From Dehalococcoidales bacterium (GTDB lineage Bacteria > Chloroflexota > Dehalococcoidia > Dehalococcoidales > UBA5760), in contig JAQUOC010000005.1 of the NCBI GenBank assembly GCA_028717305.1, positions 1 to 28,639 of the forward strand: a DNA stretch of 28,639 bases, given 5' to 3'. A model generated the notes under the pieces. The model made no database searches. It saw nothing but the letters and a program-made list of their open reading frames with translations, and had not been told where the DNA came from. Shown here in pieces: positions 7,718-15,870 of this stretch. Within the stretch, counting starts at the first letter, position 1; every line of letters begins with the position of its first letter. The position numbers and the translations under genes are program-made.

Positions 7718-9401
7718 GCTCCCAGAGCTTTCCTGCTATCTCCGCCAAAGGCACCAGTTGTGACTCCTTCTCGGAGCGCTTTTTTACCTCGACGCTATCC
7801 TGTTTCAGAGTACGCTGGCTAACGGTCACCCGGATAGGTATCCCCAATAGATCGGCGTCGTTGAACTTTACTCCCGGGGATTCCTGGCGGTCATCCATAA
7901 GTACCTCAAACCCTGCCGAGACGAGCTCGGAGTAGAGCTTCTCCGCCGTCTCTGCAACACCGGTATTCTCCCGATATAACGGGCAAAGATGGACCTGGTA
8001 GGGAGCAATAGGTAACGGCCAGATAATGCCCTGATCGTCATGGTTTTGCTCAACAGCAGCCGCCAGCAACCTGCCGATGCCGATGCCGTAGCAGCCCATA
8101 ACAACAGGACGATCAATGCCGTCAGGATCGGCGTAGAATGCACCTAATTTTTTCGAGAGAAAGGTCCCCAGCTTGAAGATATGTCCAACCTCGATGCCGT
8201 GCGTCGCAAGCAACTTACCGCCGCACTTCGGGCATTGTTCACCAGCACAAGCCCGTGCTATGTCAGCCGTGACATCGGAACCAAAATCACGGGGGTAGTT
8301 GACGTTCTTCAGGTGTGTTTCCGGGCTGTTGGCGCCGGCAACAAAGTTCACCCCAGGAATTACCGAATCATCAACAACGGTCTTAATATTTAGGAGGCCT
8401 ACCGGTGAAGCGAAGCCAGCGATGACACCGGCTCTCCTGATCTCCTCTTCATCAGCCAGATGGAGTTCGACGCATTTCAGGATATTCTTCAGTTTAACCT
8501 CGTTTACCTCAAGGTCTCCCCTGATAACAGCGAAGACGAGATCACCGTCAGCCGCATAGAATACCGCCTTAATGATATGGTCCGGCGATACCTTGAGAAA
8601 ATCGGAGAGATCGCTGATGGTAGTCACCCCCGGCGTTGCGACCTCTTCTAAAGGTAACGGAGCCTCTCCACCCCCTTTGCCTTTTGCGCAACAGGCCTTT
8701 TCCGAATTAGCCGCATACTGACAATGGGAGCAATAGATGATTTCATCCTCGCCGGTATCCATAATAACCATGAACTCGTGCGAGTCCTTGCCTCCAATAG
8801 CACCGCTGTCAGCTTCGACAAACAAAGCAGGCAGGCCACAGCGAGCATATATCCTCTGGTATGCCTTAAGCATCTTGTTATAGCTCAAATCCAGCCCTTT
8901 TTCATCAATATCGAAGCTATAGAGGTCTTTCATAGTGAACTCGCGAACCCGGAGCAGACCGGCCCTGGGACGGGGCTCGTCACGAAACTTGGTCTGGATT
9001 TGATATAGCAGCAGCGGAAGGTCACGGTAGCTCTTAATATACTGGCTGGCCAGCCTGGTAACGACCTCTTCATGGGTCGGGCCTAAACATAATCTGCGAT
9101 CCCTGCGGTCATTCAGGACGAAGAGCCCCTCGCCGAAAGCCTGGTCGCGACCTGTTTGCTGCCATAACTCGAGCGGTTGGAGCACCGGCATCATGAGTTC
9201 CTGCCCGCCAGCGGCGTCCATTTCATCACGGATTATATTTTCTATCTTCCTTAGTGCCCTCAAGGCCAAGGGCAGATAAGAATATATCCCGGAGGCCACC
9301 TGGTAGATCATCCCCGCTTTCAGAAGCAGCCGATGACTGACGGTATCTGCTTCGGCAGGTATTTCTCTTTGCGTCCTACCGAACAATCTTGATATTCGCA
9401 C
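7677..9401 (-). CDS. proS: Proline--tRNA ligase, bacterial editing type
   Basis: Class II synthetase that charges tRNA-Pro. The 574 residues match the long bacterial form, in which an INS editing domain (about residues 230-400) is inserted between motifs 2 and 3. It begins MRISRLFGRTQREIPAEA, the typical bacterial ProRS N-terminus, so GTG 9401 is the likely start even though no clear Shine-Dalgarno is seen. Motif 2 includes FRDEPRPRAGLLRVREF; LGPTHEE lies near 107-113; motif 3 includes GCYGIGIGRLLAA. A C-terminal anticodon-binding domain starts near 475. It is the last gene of the minus-strand run and ends inside the 3' end of the methyltransferase gene. Confidence 0.97.
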   Translation of the reverse strand: MRISRLFGRTQREIPAEADTVSHRLLLKAGMIYQVASGIYSYLPLALRALRKIENIIRDEMDAAGGQELMMPVLQPLELWQQTGRDQAFGEGLFVLNDRRDRRLCLGPTHEEVVTRLASQYIKSYRDLPLLLYQIQTKFRDEPRPRAGLLRVREFTMKDLYSFDIDEKGLDLSYNKMLKAYQRIYARCGLPALFVEADSGAIGGKDSHEFMVIMDTGEDEIIYCSHCQYAANSEKACCAKGKGGGEAPLPLEEVATPGVTTISDLSDFLKVSPDHIIKAVFYAADGDLVFAVIRGDLEVNEVKLKNILKCVELHLADEEEIRRAGVIAGFASPVGLLNIKTVVDDSVIPGVNFVAGANSPETHLKNVNYPRDFGSDVTADIARACAGEQCPKCGGKLLATHGIEVGHIFKLGTFLSKKLGAFYADPDGIDRPVVMGCYGIGIGRLLAAAVEQNHDDQGIIWPLPIAPYQVHLCPLYRENTGVAETAEKLYSELVSAGFEVLMDDRQESPGVKFNDADLLGIPIRVTVSQRTLKQDSVEVKKRSEKESQLVPLAEIAGKLWELIDEGMSALPNQV

Positions 9402-9479
9402 TTTACTAATTATCCAATCTAATCGTATTCACCGGGCTATTCGTCTTTCAACCACAGCGATGATTACGCTATCCCTAAA

Positions 9480-9502
9480 ATTATAGGGCAACAAGATGAT
9501 AA
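9480..9502 (-). promoter_or_regulatory. Possible proS -10 region
   Basis: On the minus strand a perfect TATAAT lies at 9480-9485, about 79 bases before the proS start. The region 17 bases upstream has no good -35 match, so only the -10 box supports it. The box sits in a small palindrome (CCCTA...TAGGG). Confidence 0.3.
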
Positions 9503-9551
9503 AGACACCCGATGCCGTAACTTGAGTGTCACAGTTAATATGGCGAGAAAT

Positions 9552-9592
9552 AGAGAATTCGCCTAATCTAATCTAGATTAGGCGAATTCTCT
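9552..9592. repeat. Perfect 19-bp inverted repeat, 3-nt loop
   Basis: AGAGAATTCGCCTAATCTA (9552-9570) is the exact reverse complement of 9574-9592, with only ATC between. On the minus strand the right arm contains the last four codons and TAA stop of the small membrane protein gene (stop 9578-9580). It is probably the 3' stem-loop of that transcript, but ATTTCTCG follows instead of a U-tract. It may be a terminator acting in an unusual way or an RNA 3'-end protector. Confidence 0.8.
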
Positions 9593-9892
9593 CTTACCCA
9601 TTACGACAAATATAATTGCCGCTACCCCCAGGGGAATGATAGGGAACATAGCGCAGATAGCAGCGAACAGACAGTATCCCCAGACCTTTCTCTTGAACAT
9701 CAGAATAGCGCCGATTAAGGCCAGTATTCCGAGTGCGAGTAGGCCACCGCCTATGCCGGTCAACCAGCCTAGTCCGGTTAACTCAGCAACGACCCCGGTA
9801 CCTAGAAGTGCAAAGGCCCCATAGACTATCCCCACAATACCACCGATCAAGGTTAAAATAGCAGCCAGCGTTACCTTCCATGTTCTTTTCAT
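9578..9892 (-). CDS. Small membrane protein of unknown function
   Basis: A 104-residue, strongly hydrophobic protein with three to four predicted membrane segments (about 7-29, 41-66, 69-100), rich in Gly, Ala, Ile and Leu, with basic residues at both ends (MKRTWK; MGKREFA). It resembles the small DUF4064-like membrane proteins by appearance only, and no function can be assigned. The start is firm: ATG 9892 has AAGGGGG six bases upstream, and a TTGAAA-17-TATCAT promoter lies just before it. Its 3' end is embedded in a perfect palindrome. It sits between the ABC-2 exporter pair and proS, with its own promoter, so it is probably not part of the exporter operon. Confidence 0.8.
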   Translation of the reverse strand: MKRTWKVTLAAILTLIGGIVGIVYGAFALLGTGVVAELTGLGWLTGIGGGLLALGILALIGAILMFKRKVWGYCLFAAICAMFPIIPLGVAAIIFVVMGKREFA

Positions 9893-9928
9893 CGCTTAAC
9901 CCCCTTTAATTAAATTAGGTTATCAACA

Positions 9929-9957
9929 ATGATACATAAGGCATGACTATTTTTCAA
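9929..9957 (-). promoter_or_regulatory. Promoter for small membrane protein gene
   Basis: On the minus strand TTGAAA (9952-9957) and TATCAT (9929-9934) are separated by 17 bases. Predicted transcription start is near 9922, 30 bases before the ATG at 9892. Confidence 0.5.
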
Positions 9958-10065
9958 TACCCGGTCAGGTCTTTCGACACTTAAAATACTTCATTCCAGA
10001 AATTTAGGCTTAAGATTTCCTGTTCATTAGTTGACATAAAAATTCAGTGTTTTTTTCGCAAATTA

Positions 10066-10830
10066 CTACACGATTAGTCGGCGTCTCATAGTCCTAAGCG
10101 ATATTGCGAAAAAAACGAACGCTAGACCAGTAATGTAGGCCAGCGCCGGGAGAAGATCGGTGGTTAAGGTGCCACTGATTAGTGCTCGGTTAAGCTGAAC
10201 CACTGGTGTCAGGGGGGCGATCCAGCTTAACTTTTGTATTATCTCCGGGAACGAAGAAAGAGGAAAGAATACCCCGCTGAAAAAGAATACCGGCGTGATA
10301 AACAGACTGAAGTAATAATTGAAACTGTAGATGGAGGGGACGAGGGAGGAATACAGGACGGCGATAGCGGCGAACATAATGCCGGTTAGAAACGAAACCG
10401 GTAGAATGAGTAATGCCCAAGGCGAATGTACCAGTTGAAAAGCTGCCGCAACGGCGAGGATGAAGCTGCCGGTGAGCAGGGAGCGGGTAGCTCCCCAGAA
10501 TATTTCGCCGGCGGTGACGTCTTCAATATTTAGTGGTGTGACGATGATGGCATCGTAAGTTCTTTGATGCTCCATGCGGATAAAGGTGCCGTAGGTACAC
10601 TCGAAGCTGGCGCTGAACATGGCATAGCCGGCAATAACACCAGGTGTGACAAATTCGATATACGACTGACCGTTAACCACCCCAACGTATGTTCCTAAGC
10701 CTAGTCCCATGGCAAGCAGAATGATGATCGGTTCAGCTACCATCACTGGTATTTCCGAGCGCCACAGCCGGAAAAAGACGTCTCGATTACGCTGCCAGAC
10801 TCTGATAAACCGCCAGGAGAAGGACTTCAT
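10066..10830 (-). CDS. ABC-2 type transporter permease, NodJ-like
   Basis: A 254-residue integral membrane protein with about six transmembrane segments. It has the ABC-2 family region near residues 110-200 and the C-terminal NodJ/DrrB-type segment LSWIAPLTPVVQLNRAL. A conserved stretch with FECTYGTFIRMEHQRTYDAI (residues 76-95) matches NodJ-type permeases. It would form the membrane channel of an exporter for lipids, glycolipids, drugs or polysaccharide parts; the substrate cannot be inferred. Its ATG overlaps the stop of the ATPase gene by four bases (ATGA, 10827-10830), so the two are coupled. Confidence 0.85.
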   Translation of the reverse strand: MKSFSWRFIRVWQRNRDVFFRLWRSEIPVMVAEPIIILLAMGLGLGTYVGVVNGQSYIEFVTPGVIAGYAMFSASFECTYGTFIRMEHQRTYDAIIVTPLNIEDVTAGEIFWGATRSLLTGSFILAVAAAFQLVHSPWALLILPVSFLTGIMFAAIAVLYSSLVPSIYSFNYYFSLFITPVFFFSGVFFPLSSFPEIIQKLSWIAPLTPVVQLNRALISGTLTTDLLPALAYITGLAFVFFAISLRTMRRRLIV

Positions 10831-11738
10831 TCGATCAGAGTCCTCCCGGTTAGTCTGAGGAAAACGTCTTCCAGAGTGCCCGGCCTACGCTGCAGGCTGA
10901 TTAGACTAGTACCCAGGTCTTTGATTACCACATCAGAATCAATATGAAAGAGGTGAATCCGGTTATCCACTACTTCAAAATCCAGGCCGAGGTTTTTTAG
11001 TTTCTCCTTGACATTATTTTTTTCTTCGCTGGTGACCTCGATTACATATACCGTTTTGCCCACATGGCGGATAACCAGCTTCTGTGGGGTATCCAGACTC
11101 AAAATTTTGCCCAGATTCATGATGGCCACCCGATCGCAGATATCGGCGGCCTCCTCCATATTGTGTGTGCACAGAAGCTGAGTGACCCCCTGAGATTTAA
11201 GCTCAGCCAGCTTACGCCAGACCAGGTGTTTGGCCTGAGGATCAAGCCCTATAGTGGGTTCGTCGAGAATTAGAAGCCGGGGTTGGTTAATCATACCTCG
11301 GGCAATAAGGAGACGCCGCTTCATACCTCCGGAGAGCTCGTTAATGCGGCTATCATGTTTATTTTCCAGTTCAAAAAGGCTTAGTATTTCCCGGCTACGC
11401 TGTTTAGCTTCTTCTTTCGGTAGATCAAAGTACCGGGCGAAGGTTACCAAATTTTGAATTACAGTCAGGTCTTCATCAAGGTTATCCAGCTGTGGCACCA
11501 CGCCTAAGTTAGCTTTCACCTGCCGAGAGTCGGTGCGCAGATTATGACCGAGGACCCAGATATCACCACTGGTTGGAGGAGACGCAGCAACTATCATTCT
11601 GAGCAGGGATGTCTTACCAGCCCCATTGGGCCCCAGCAGTCCAAAGCATTCACCACTGATAACCTCTAAATTTACGTCGTCTACAGCAACCAGTTCTCTA
11701 AATTTCTTGGTCAGGTTATTGGTCTTAATGATTGACAT
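10827..11738 (-). CDS. ABC transporter ATP-binding protein, NodI-like
   Basis: The 303-residue ATPase of a two-component exporter. Walker A is GPNGAGKT (36-43), the signature LSGGM is at 134-138, and Walker B LLILDEP at 154-160. The segment after Walker B, PTIGLDPQAKHLVW, is typical of the NodI/DrrA group. A C-terminal extension from about 230 is also usual for that group. The start is ATG 11738, with AGG seven bases upstream. The gene begins 7 bases after ispG ends, so it appears to be read on from the ispG transcript, and it overlaps the permease gene by 4 bases. Confidence 0.9.
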   Translation of the reverse strand: MSIIKTNNLTKKFRELVAVDDVNLEVISGECFGLLGPNGAGKTSLLRMIVAASPPTSGDIWVLGHNLRTDSRQVKANLGVVPQLDNLDEDLTVIQNLVTFARYFDLPKEEAKQRSREILSLFELENKHDSRINELSGGMKRRLLIARGMINQPRLLILDEPTIGLDPQAKHLVWRKLAELKSQGVTQLLCTHNMEEAADICDRVAIMNLGKILSLDTPQKLVIRHVGKTVYVIEVTSEEKNNVKEKLKNLGLDFEVVDNRIHLFHIDSDVVIKDLGTSLISLQRRPGTLEDVFLRLTGRTLIE

Positions 11739-11745
11739 ATATTGC

Positions 11746-12792
11746 CTAGAACCGTTCCACTTCCCTCATCAATACGCTGATAAAATCCTTTTCCTCTATG
11801 GTCCTTATCTTCTTACCCTTTTTAAAGAGGACGGCTTTACCCTTACCGCAGGCAATGCCGATATCGGCATCCCGGGCCTCACCAGGTCCATTGACGACAC
11901 AACCCATCACAGCTACCTTGATCGGACGGTTAACCTTCAGAAGCGCTTCCTCAACCTCACGGGCCAGGCTGATGATATCAACCTCAGCCCTCCCGCAGGA
12001 CGGGCAACTGACCAGTACCGGACCGTGCTGACGCACATTCAGGCTCTTCAGGATCTCATAGCCGGCGGCAACCTCCTCCCGAGGAGGGGCGGTCAGGGAA
12101 ACCCGGATGGTATCACCGATACCAAGATAGAGCAGGGTGCCGATACCCGCCGCGCTACGGATAATGCCTGTTCTCGGTGTGCCGGATTCGGTAATTCCGA
12201 TATGCAGGGGATACGGAATCCTCCCGGCAATATTCCGATAGGCCTCAATGGTAGTGGGGACATCGAAGGCTTTCAGCGATACCTTAATCAGATCGAAGTC
12301 CAGAATCTCCAGCAGCCTGATCTGCTTCAAAGCTGCTTCCACCATCCGCCGGGCAACGGCTAGACCGGGGTACTCCGCCTCAGGCAAGCTGCCGGCATTT
12401 ACCCCGATGCGGATAGGAACGCCTCTTTCCTTAGCCAACCTGGCCACGATAGATACCTCATCTGGCTTGCCGATATTGCCCGGGTTTAAACGCAACCCGT
12501 CAGCACCAGACTCCAGTGCGATCAATGCCAGCCGATAATCAAAGTGAATGTCAGCAATCAGCGGCAGGGAGGTACTCTTTTTTATTGCTGCTATCGCACG
12601 CCCAGCCTCGGCATCTGGCACTGCCACACGCACCAATTCACAGCCGCAATCTTCCAGTTCCCTGATCTGGGCTATAGTTGACATAATATCTCTGGTATCA
12701 GTCTTAGTCATCGACTGTACCACGATAGGGGAGCCCCCGCCGACGGTGACATTGCCAATTTGAAGCGGAATACTGTTTCGCCGAATCTCCAT
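11746..12792 (-). CDS. ispG: 4-hydroxy-3-methylbut-2-enyl diphosphate synthase
   Basis: MEP-pathway enzyme (GcpE) that converts MEcPP to HMBPP using a [4Fe-4S] cluster. The 348-residue protein has the N-terminal TIM-barrel (about 1-240) and the C-terminal cluster domain with C263 and C266 (CPSCGR), C298 (GCVVNGPGE) and E305, the four expected ligands. The start is ATG 12792 (MEIRRNSIPLQIGN). It follows rseP after 14 bases in the same block as dxr, an earlier MEP step, so the block supplies isoprenoid precursors that uppS can use. Confidence 0.97.
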   Translation of the reverse strand: MEIRRNSIPLQIGNVTVGGGSPIVVQSMTKTDTRDIMSTIAQIRELEDCGCELVRVAVPDAEAGRAIAAIKKSTSLPLIADIHFDYRLALIALESGADGLRLNPGNIGKPDEVSIVARLAKERGVPIRIGVNAGSLPEAEYPGLAVARRMVEAALKQIRLLEILDFDLIKVSLKAFDVPTTIEAYRNIAGRIPYPLHIGITESGTPRTGIIRSAAGIGTLLYLGIGDTIRVSLTAPPREEVAAGYEILKSLNVRQHGPVLVSCPSCGRAEVDIISLAREVEEALLKVNRPIKVAVMGCVVNGPGEARDADIGIACGKGKAVLFKKGKKIRTIEEKDFISVLMREVERF

Positions 12793-12806
12793 AATATCAC
12801 CTGCCC

Positions 12807-13865
12807 CTACGGCGTCAGGCTCCCTCCACTAACAATACGCAAAATATCATTGTAGGTTACCGCAGCAAAAACACCCATAAGCAGTAAGAAACCGATCAGG
12901 TGTACCATTCCTTCCGTCTTCGGCGACACGCGCCGGCCCCGGCGTACTTTCTCCAGTAAGAGAAAACCTATCCTCCCCCCATCCAGGGCAGGGAGAGGGA
13001 AGAGATTTATCAAACCGATATTAAGACTGAGAAAAGCAGCGAATTCCAGCAGCGGACTAATCCCCACCCTGGCTGCCTCACCGGTCATTTGCGCAATTCC
13101 TACCGGCCCTGTTAATTTGAGAGAGGTAGTACCGGCCAGCATACTCAGGATGCCATTCTTAAAAAGGGCCATGGTTTCCACACATGCCGAGACGGCTAAC
13201 GACGGTACCCTCCAGAACGGCTCGCTGCGGCGGACAACGGTTGCCTCCGGCATGCTAATCACGATGCCGACTGCCCCCTGGCCCTCGGGAGGTCTCCACC
13301 TTGGCACCATATTAACATCCTCTACGGTTAAATCACTGTGCTCTACTCTTACTACGATCTCTCTCCCCAGGCTAATCTGGATATAGCGCTGCAGGTCGCT
13401 ACTGTTATCCAGCGGCTTCCCGTTGATACTGACTATCCTGTCTCCTGGTTCAATACCGGCTAAAGCCGCCGGAGAACTGGACGCTACATCCTCCACCAGC
13501 ACCTCTCCGATTACCATATTATGAGGAACCATAAAAGCTATGGCAAAGAGGATCAGCGGCAGCAAAAAGTTCATCAGCGAGCCGGCGCTGAGCACCAGAA
13601 GCCTGATGCCAAAAGGTTTACCGGCCAGACTTCTCGGCGCCGCGGGGTCTTCTTCACCGGACATTTTGGTAAACCCGCCCAGCGGTATCGCATTCAGTGA
13701 ATAGATCGTTTCGCCCCGTTTCACCGAGAATAACCTGGGGGGTAGTCCGACGCCGAACTCCTTCACTTCCACCCCGGAGGCTTTGGCAGTCATGAAATGC
13801 CCCAGCTCATGGGCGATGATAATTATTGCCAGGACGCCAAGGAAAATAAGCACCGTAATCAGCAC
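12807..13865 (-). CDS. rseP: Site-2 intramembrane zinc metalloprotease
   Basis: M50-family protease that cleaves transmembrane substrates such as anti-sigma factors and leftover signal peptides within the membrane. The 352-residue protein has the zinc motif HELGH (H19, E20, H23) in the first membrane segment, a PDZ domain (about 110-185, with the typical GIEPGDRIVSINGKPL) and the second active-site motif LFPLPALDGGR near 290-300. Four membrane segments are visible. The start is GTG 13865, which overlaps the dxr end by 7 bases. It is commonly found between dxr and ispG in bacteria. Confidence 0.95.
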   Translation of the reverse strand: MLITVLIFLGVLAIIIIAHELGHFMTAKASGVEVKEFGVGLPPRLFSVKRGETIYSLNAIPLGGFTKMSGEEDPAAPRSLAGKPFGIRLLVLSAGSLMNFLLPLILFAIAFMVPHNMVIGEVLVEDVASSSPAALAGIEPGDRIVSINGKPLDNSSDLQRYIQISLGREIVVRVEHSDLTVEDVNMVPRWRPPEGQGAVGIVISMPEATVVRRSEPFWRVPSLAVSACVETMALFKNGILSMLAGTTSLKLTGPVGIAQMTGEAARVGISPLLEFAAFLSLNIGLINLFPLPALDGGRIGFLLLEKVRRGRRVSPKTEGMVHLIGFLLLMGVFAAVTYNDILRIVSGGSLTP

Positions 13866-15010
13866 GGGCTATCTCCGCTAACAAATCGGGAGGCCATCTC
13901 CCTGGACCAGCCATCAGCAGACATAATATCATCCAGGTCAGGACAGGTCACCATCTGATGCCGCTCTAACACCTGTTCAACAAGGCGGGCGATATCGGTA
14001 AATTTGAGGCGTCGGGAGAGGAACAGACCAACCGCTACCTCGTCAGCAGCACAAAGCACAGTCGGGTAAGTTCCCCCCTTCTTGCCCGCCTCAATAGCCA
14101 AACTGAGACAGGGGAATACATCTGGATCAACCTTCCCGAAGGTAAGGTTACTCATTACGTCCCAGTTGAGCCGATCGAGATGTGGGTTAGGCAAGCGCTC
14201 GGGATAAGACAGAGCATACTGAATAGGCAAGCGCATATCGGGACAACCCAACTGGGCCTTAACCGAGCCATCAACGAATTCTACCAGAGAATGGACAATG
14301 CTCTGGGGGTGAGTTAGCACCTTAATACTCTCGAAGGGCATATCGAACAGCCAGTGGGCCTCAATTACCTCCAAACCTTTATTCATCAGGGTAGCCGAAT
14401 CGACGGTAACCTTCCTCCCCATCCGCCACGAGGGATGTTTTAGCGCCTGCTCGACGGTGACTTTACTCAGCCGCGCTTTCGAATAATGTAAGAAGGGCCC
14501 ACCCGATGCCGTCAGCACAAGCCGTACCGGCTTCTGATCCTCACCTTTAAGACATTGCCATATCGCACTGTGCTCGCTATCGATAGGCAGAATACGGGCT
14601 TTACTCAGCCCGGCTTCACGGATGATAACCTCACCGGCCGCCACCAGCGACTCTTTGTTTGCCAGGGCAATTTCCTTCCCGGCCTTGACCGCCGCCATCA
14701 GGGGCAATAAGCCTGATTTCCCGGAAGTAGCGATAACAACGGTATCCACCTCGGGATGAGAAGCAATATCCTCCGGCGGTAAGAACGCGTATTTTATATC
14801 AGCTAGTTCCTGTACTGACTTCCCATCCTGGAAATAGACGAGTCTGGGCCGGAACTCATTTATCTGCCTGGCCAGCAAGTCAACATTCCTACCGGCAGCC
14901 AATCCGATAACCCGAAATCTATGCGGAAAAGCACGGACTACCTCAAGGGTTTGTTGACCGATAGAACCGGTTGAACCCAGAATGGCCAGTTGCTTAATCA
15001 CGCCAGTCAT
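13859..15010 (-). CDS. dxr: 1-deoxy-D-xylulose 5-phosphate reductoisomerase
   Basis: MEP-pathway enzyme that converts DXP to MEP with NADPH. It has the NADPH motif LGSTGSIGQQT near the N-terminus, ALANKESLVAAG and PIDSEHSAIWQ (metal-binding aspartate and glutamate), and the flexible-loop/active region ASGGPF...HPSWRMGRKVTVDSATLMNKGLE in order. From ATG 15010 it is 383 residues, normal length. That start overlaps the cdsA stop as ATGA (15007-15010). A TTG at 15019 would add three residues. The 3' end overlaps rseP by 7 bases. Confidence 0.95.
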   Translation of the reverse strand: MTGVIKQLAILGSTGSIGQQTLEVVRAFPHRFRVIGLAAGRNVDLLARQINEFRPRLVYFQDGKSVQELADIKYAFLPPEDIASHPEVDTVVIATSGKSGLLPLMAAVKAGKEIALANKESLVAAGEVIIREAGLSKARILPIDSEHSAIWQCLKGEDQKPVRLVLTASGGPFLHYSKARLSKVTVEQALKHPSWRMGRKVTVDSATLMNKGLEVIEAHWLFDMPFESIKVLTHPQSIVHSLVEFVDGSVKAQLGCPDMRLPIQYALSYPERLPNPHLDRLNWDVMSNLTFGKVDPDVFPCLSLAIEAGKKGGTYPTVLCAADEVAVGLFLSRRLKFTDIARLVEQVLERHQMVTCPDLDDIMSADGWSREMASRFVSGDSPC

Positions 15011-15849
15011 ATCAAGCAATAGTATACATAGTATACCACATAGTATACCAGGGTACCGGCAAAAAGGAGGCTATCGATACGGTCAAGCATCCCGCCGTGG
15101 CCCGGCATCATACTGCCGGAATCCTTTACCCCCATATTGCGCTTCAGCAGGGACTCGACAAGATCACCCATCTGCCCGAAAATACTGACCAGTACGGCTA
15201 ATGGAATTAACTGCCCGGAGAAAAGCGGAAGACGAAACGGAGTAGGAGTGAAAAACAGTATGCTCACTACGGCAGCAGCACCAATCCCTCCTGCTACTCC
15301 CTCCCAGGTCTTACCCGGACTGATACCGGGAGCAAGCTTGTTTTTACCGAATTTTCTACCGACAAAGAAGGCCATGGTATCAGAAGCCCAGGTAATAAAA
15401 AGGATGAAGAATACCCAGTTTCTGCCATCATCCAGTCCTCTCAGGGCAACCATATGGCCGAGGAGCCAGCCTACATAGAGTATACCGGCAACCGTCCAAA
15501 CCCAGCTCTGGAAAGCCCCTCCTTTTTCCCTGCGCGCCAGAAGTCCGATTAAAGGCAGCACTACCGCCGAGGTCAACAGTAACGGCAGAAGCAAACCGGG
15601 GGTAAGATAAGGCGCCAGAAAAGACAGCAGCTCCGAGTTGCGACTAAGAATAAAGAACGTCGTCCAGATTAGACCGAAGCAGGCGAATGGCAATAGCTTT
15701 GCCGTAGCTGCCATTCGATAAAACTCAAGAGCAGCCAGGATGCCAAAGACGACCATCAATACGGTAAAACCCCTCTCGCCACCAAACCAGACAACCACCA
15801 CCAGGAGAGCGGCAAACCAGAGTGAAGTTATTACCCTTTTCTTAAGCAT
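15007..15849 (-). CDS. cdsA: Phosphatidate cytidylyltransferase
   Basis: Makes CDP-diacylglycerol from phosphatidate and CTP, the branch point for phospholipid head groups. The 280-residue, multi-pass membrane protein has about eight hydrophobic segments. The family signature is at the C-terminal third: the SDTMAFFVGRKFGKNKLAPG stretch, then SPGKTWEG and FGQMGDLVESLLKRNMGVKDSG with PGHGGMLDRIDSLLFA. The tail is odd: the last dozen residues are almost all Tyr and Val, encoded by three copies of TAGTATAC. The start is ATG 15849, 21 bases after uppS, and dxr overlaps its stop. Confidence 0.93.
   Translation of the reverse strand: MLKKRVITSLWFAALLVVVVWFGGERGFTVLMVVFGILAALEFYRMAATAKLLPFACFGLIWTTFFILSRNSELLSFLAPYLTPGLLLPLLLTSAVVLPLIGLLARREKGGAFQSWVWTVAGILYVGWLLGHMVALRGLDDGRNWVFFILFITWASDTMAFFVGRKFGKNKLAPGISPGKTWEGVAGGIGAAAVVSILFFTPTPFRLPLFSGQLIPLAVLVSIFGQMGDLVESLLKRNMGVKDSGSMMPGHGGMLDRIDSLLFAGTLVYYVVYYVYYCLI
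15020..15048. repeat. Three copies of TAGTATAC
   Basis: The octamer TAGTATAC occurs at 15020-15027, 15029-15036 and 15041-15048 inside the end of cdsA, just before the dxr start. Each contains the palindrome GTATAC. It encodes the Tyr/Val-rich CdsA tail and may have arisen by slippage. Confidence 0.7.
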
Positions 15850-15870
15850 ACGCTTCTGCCAGGCATTTGA

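Noticed and set aside
7716..7730. A terminator hairpin (AAGCTC/GAGCTT) at the ArsM stop
   Set aside because: The stem is only 6 bp, lies inside proS coding sequence and is followed by TCCTG rather than a T-run.
11626..12363. A 245-codon plus-strand frame
   Set aside because: It lies opposite ispG and the NodI-like ATPase gene, whose motifs are certain; its sequence shows no family features.
15020..15048. TAGTATAC repeats as a CRISPR or operator array
   Set aside because: The units are 8 bases, lie inside coding sequence and have 1-4 base spacers.
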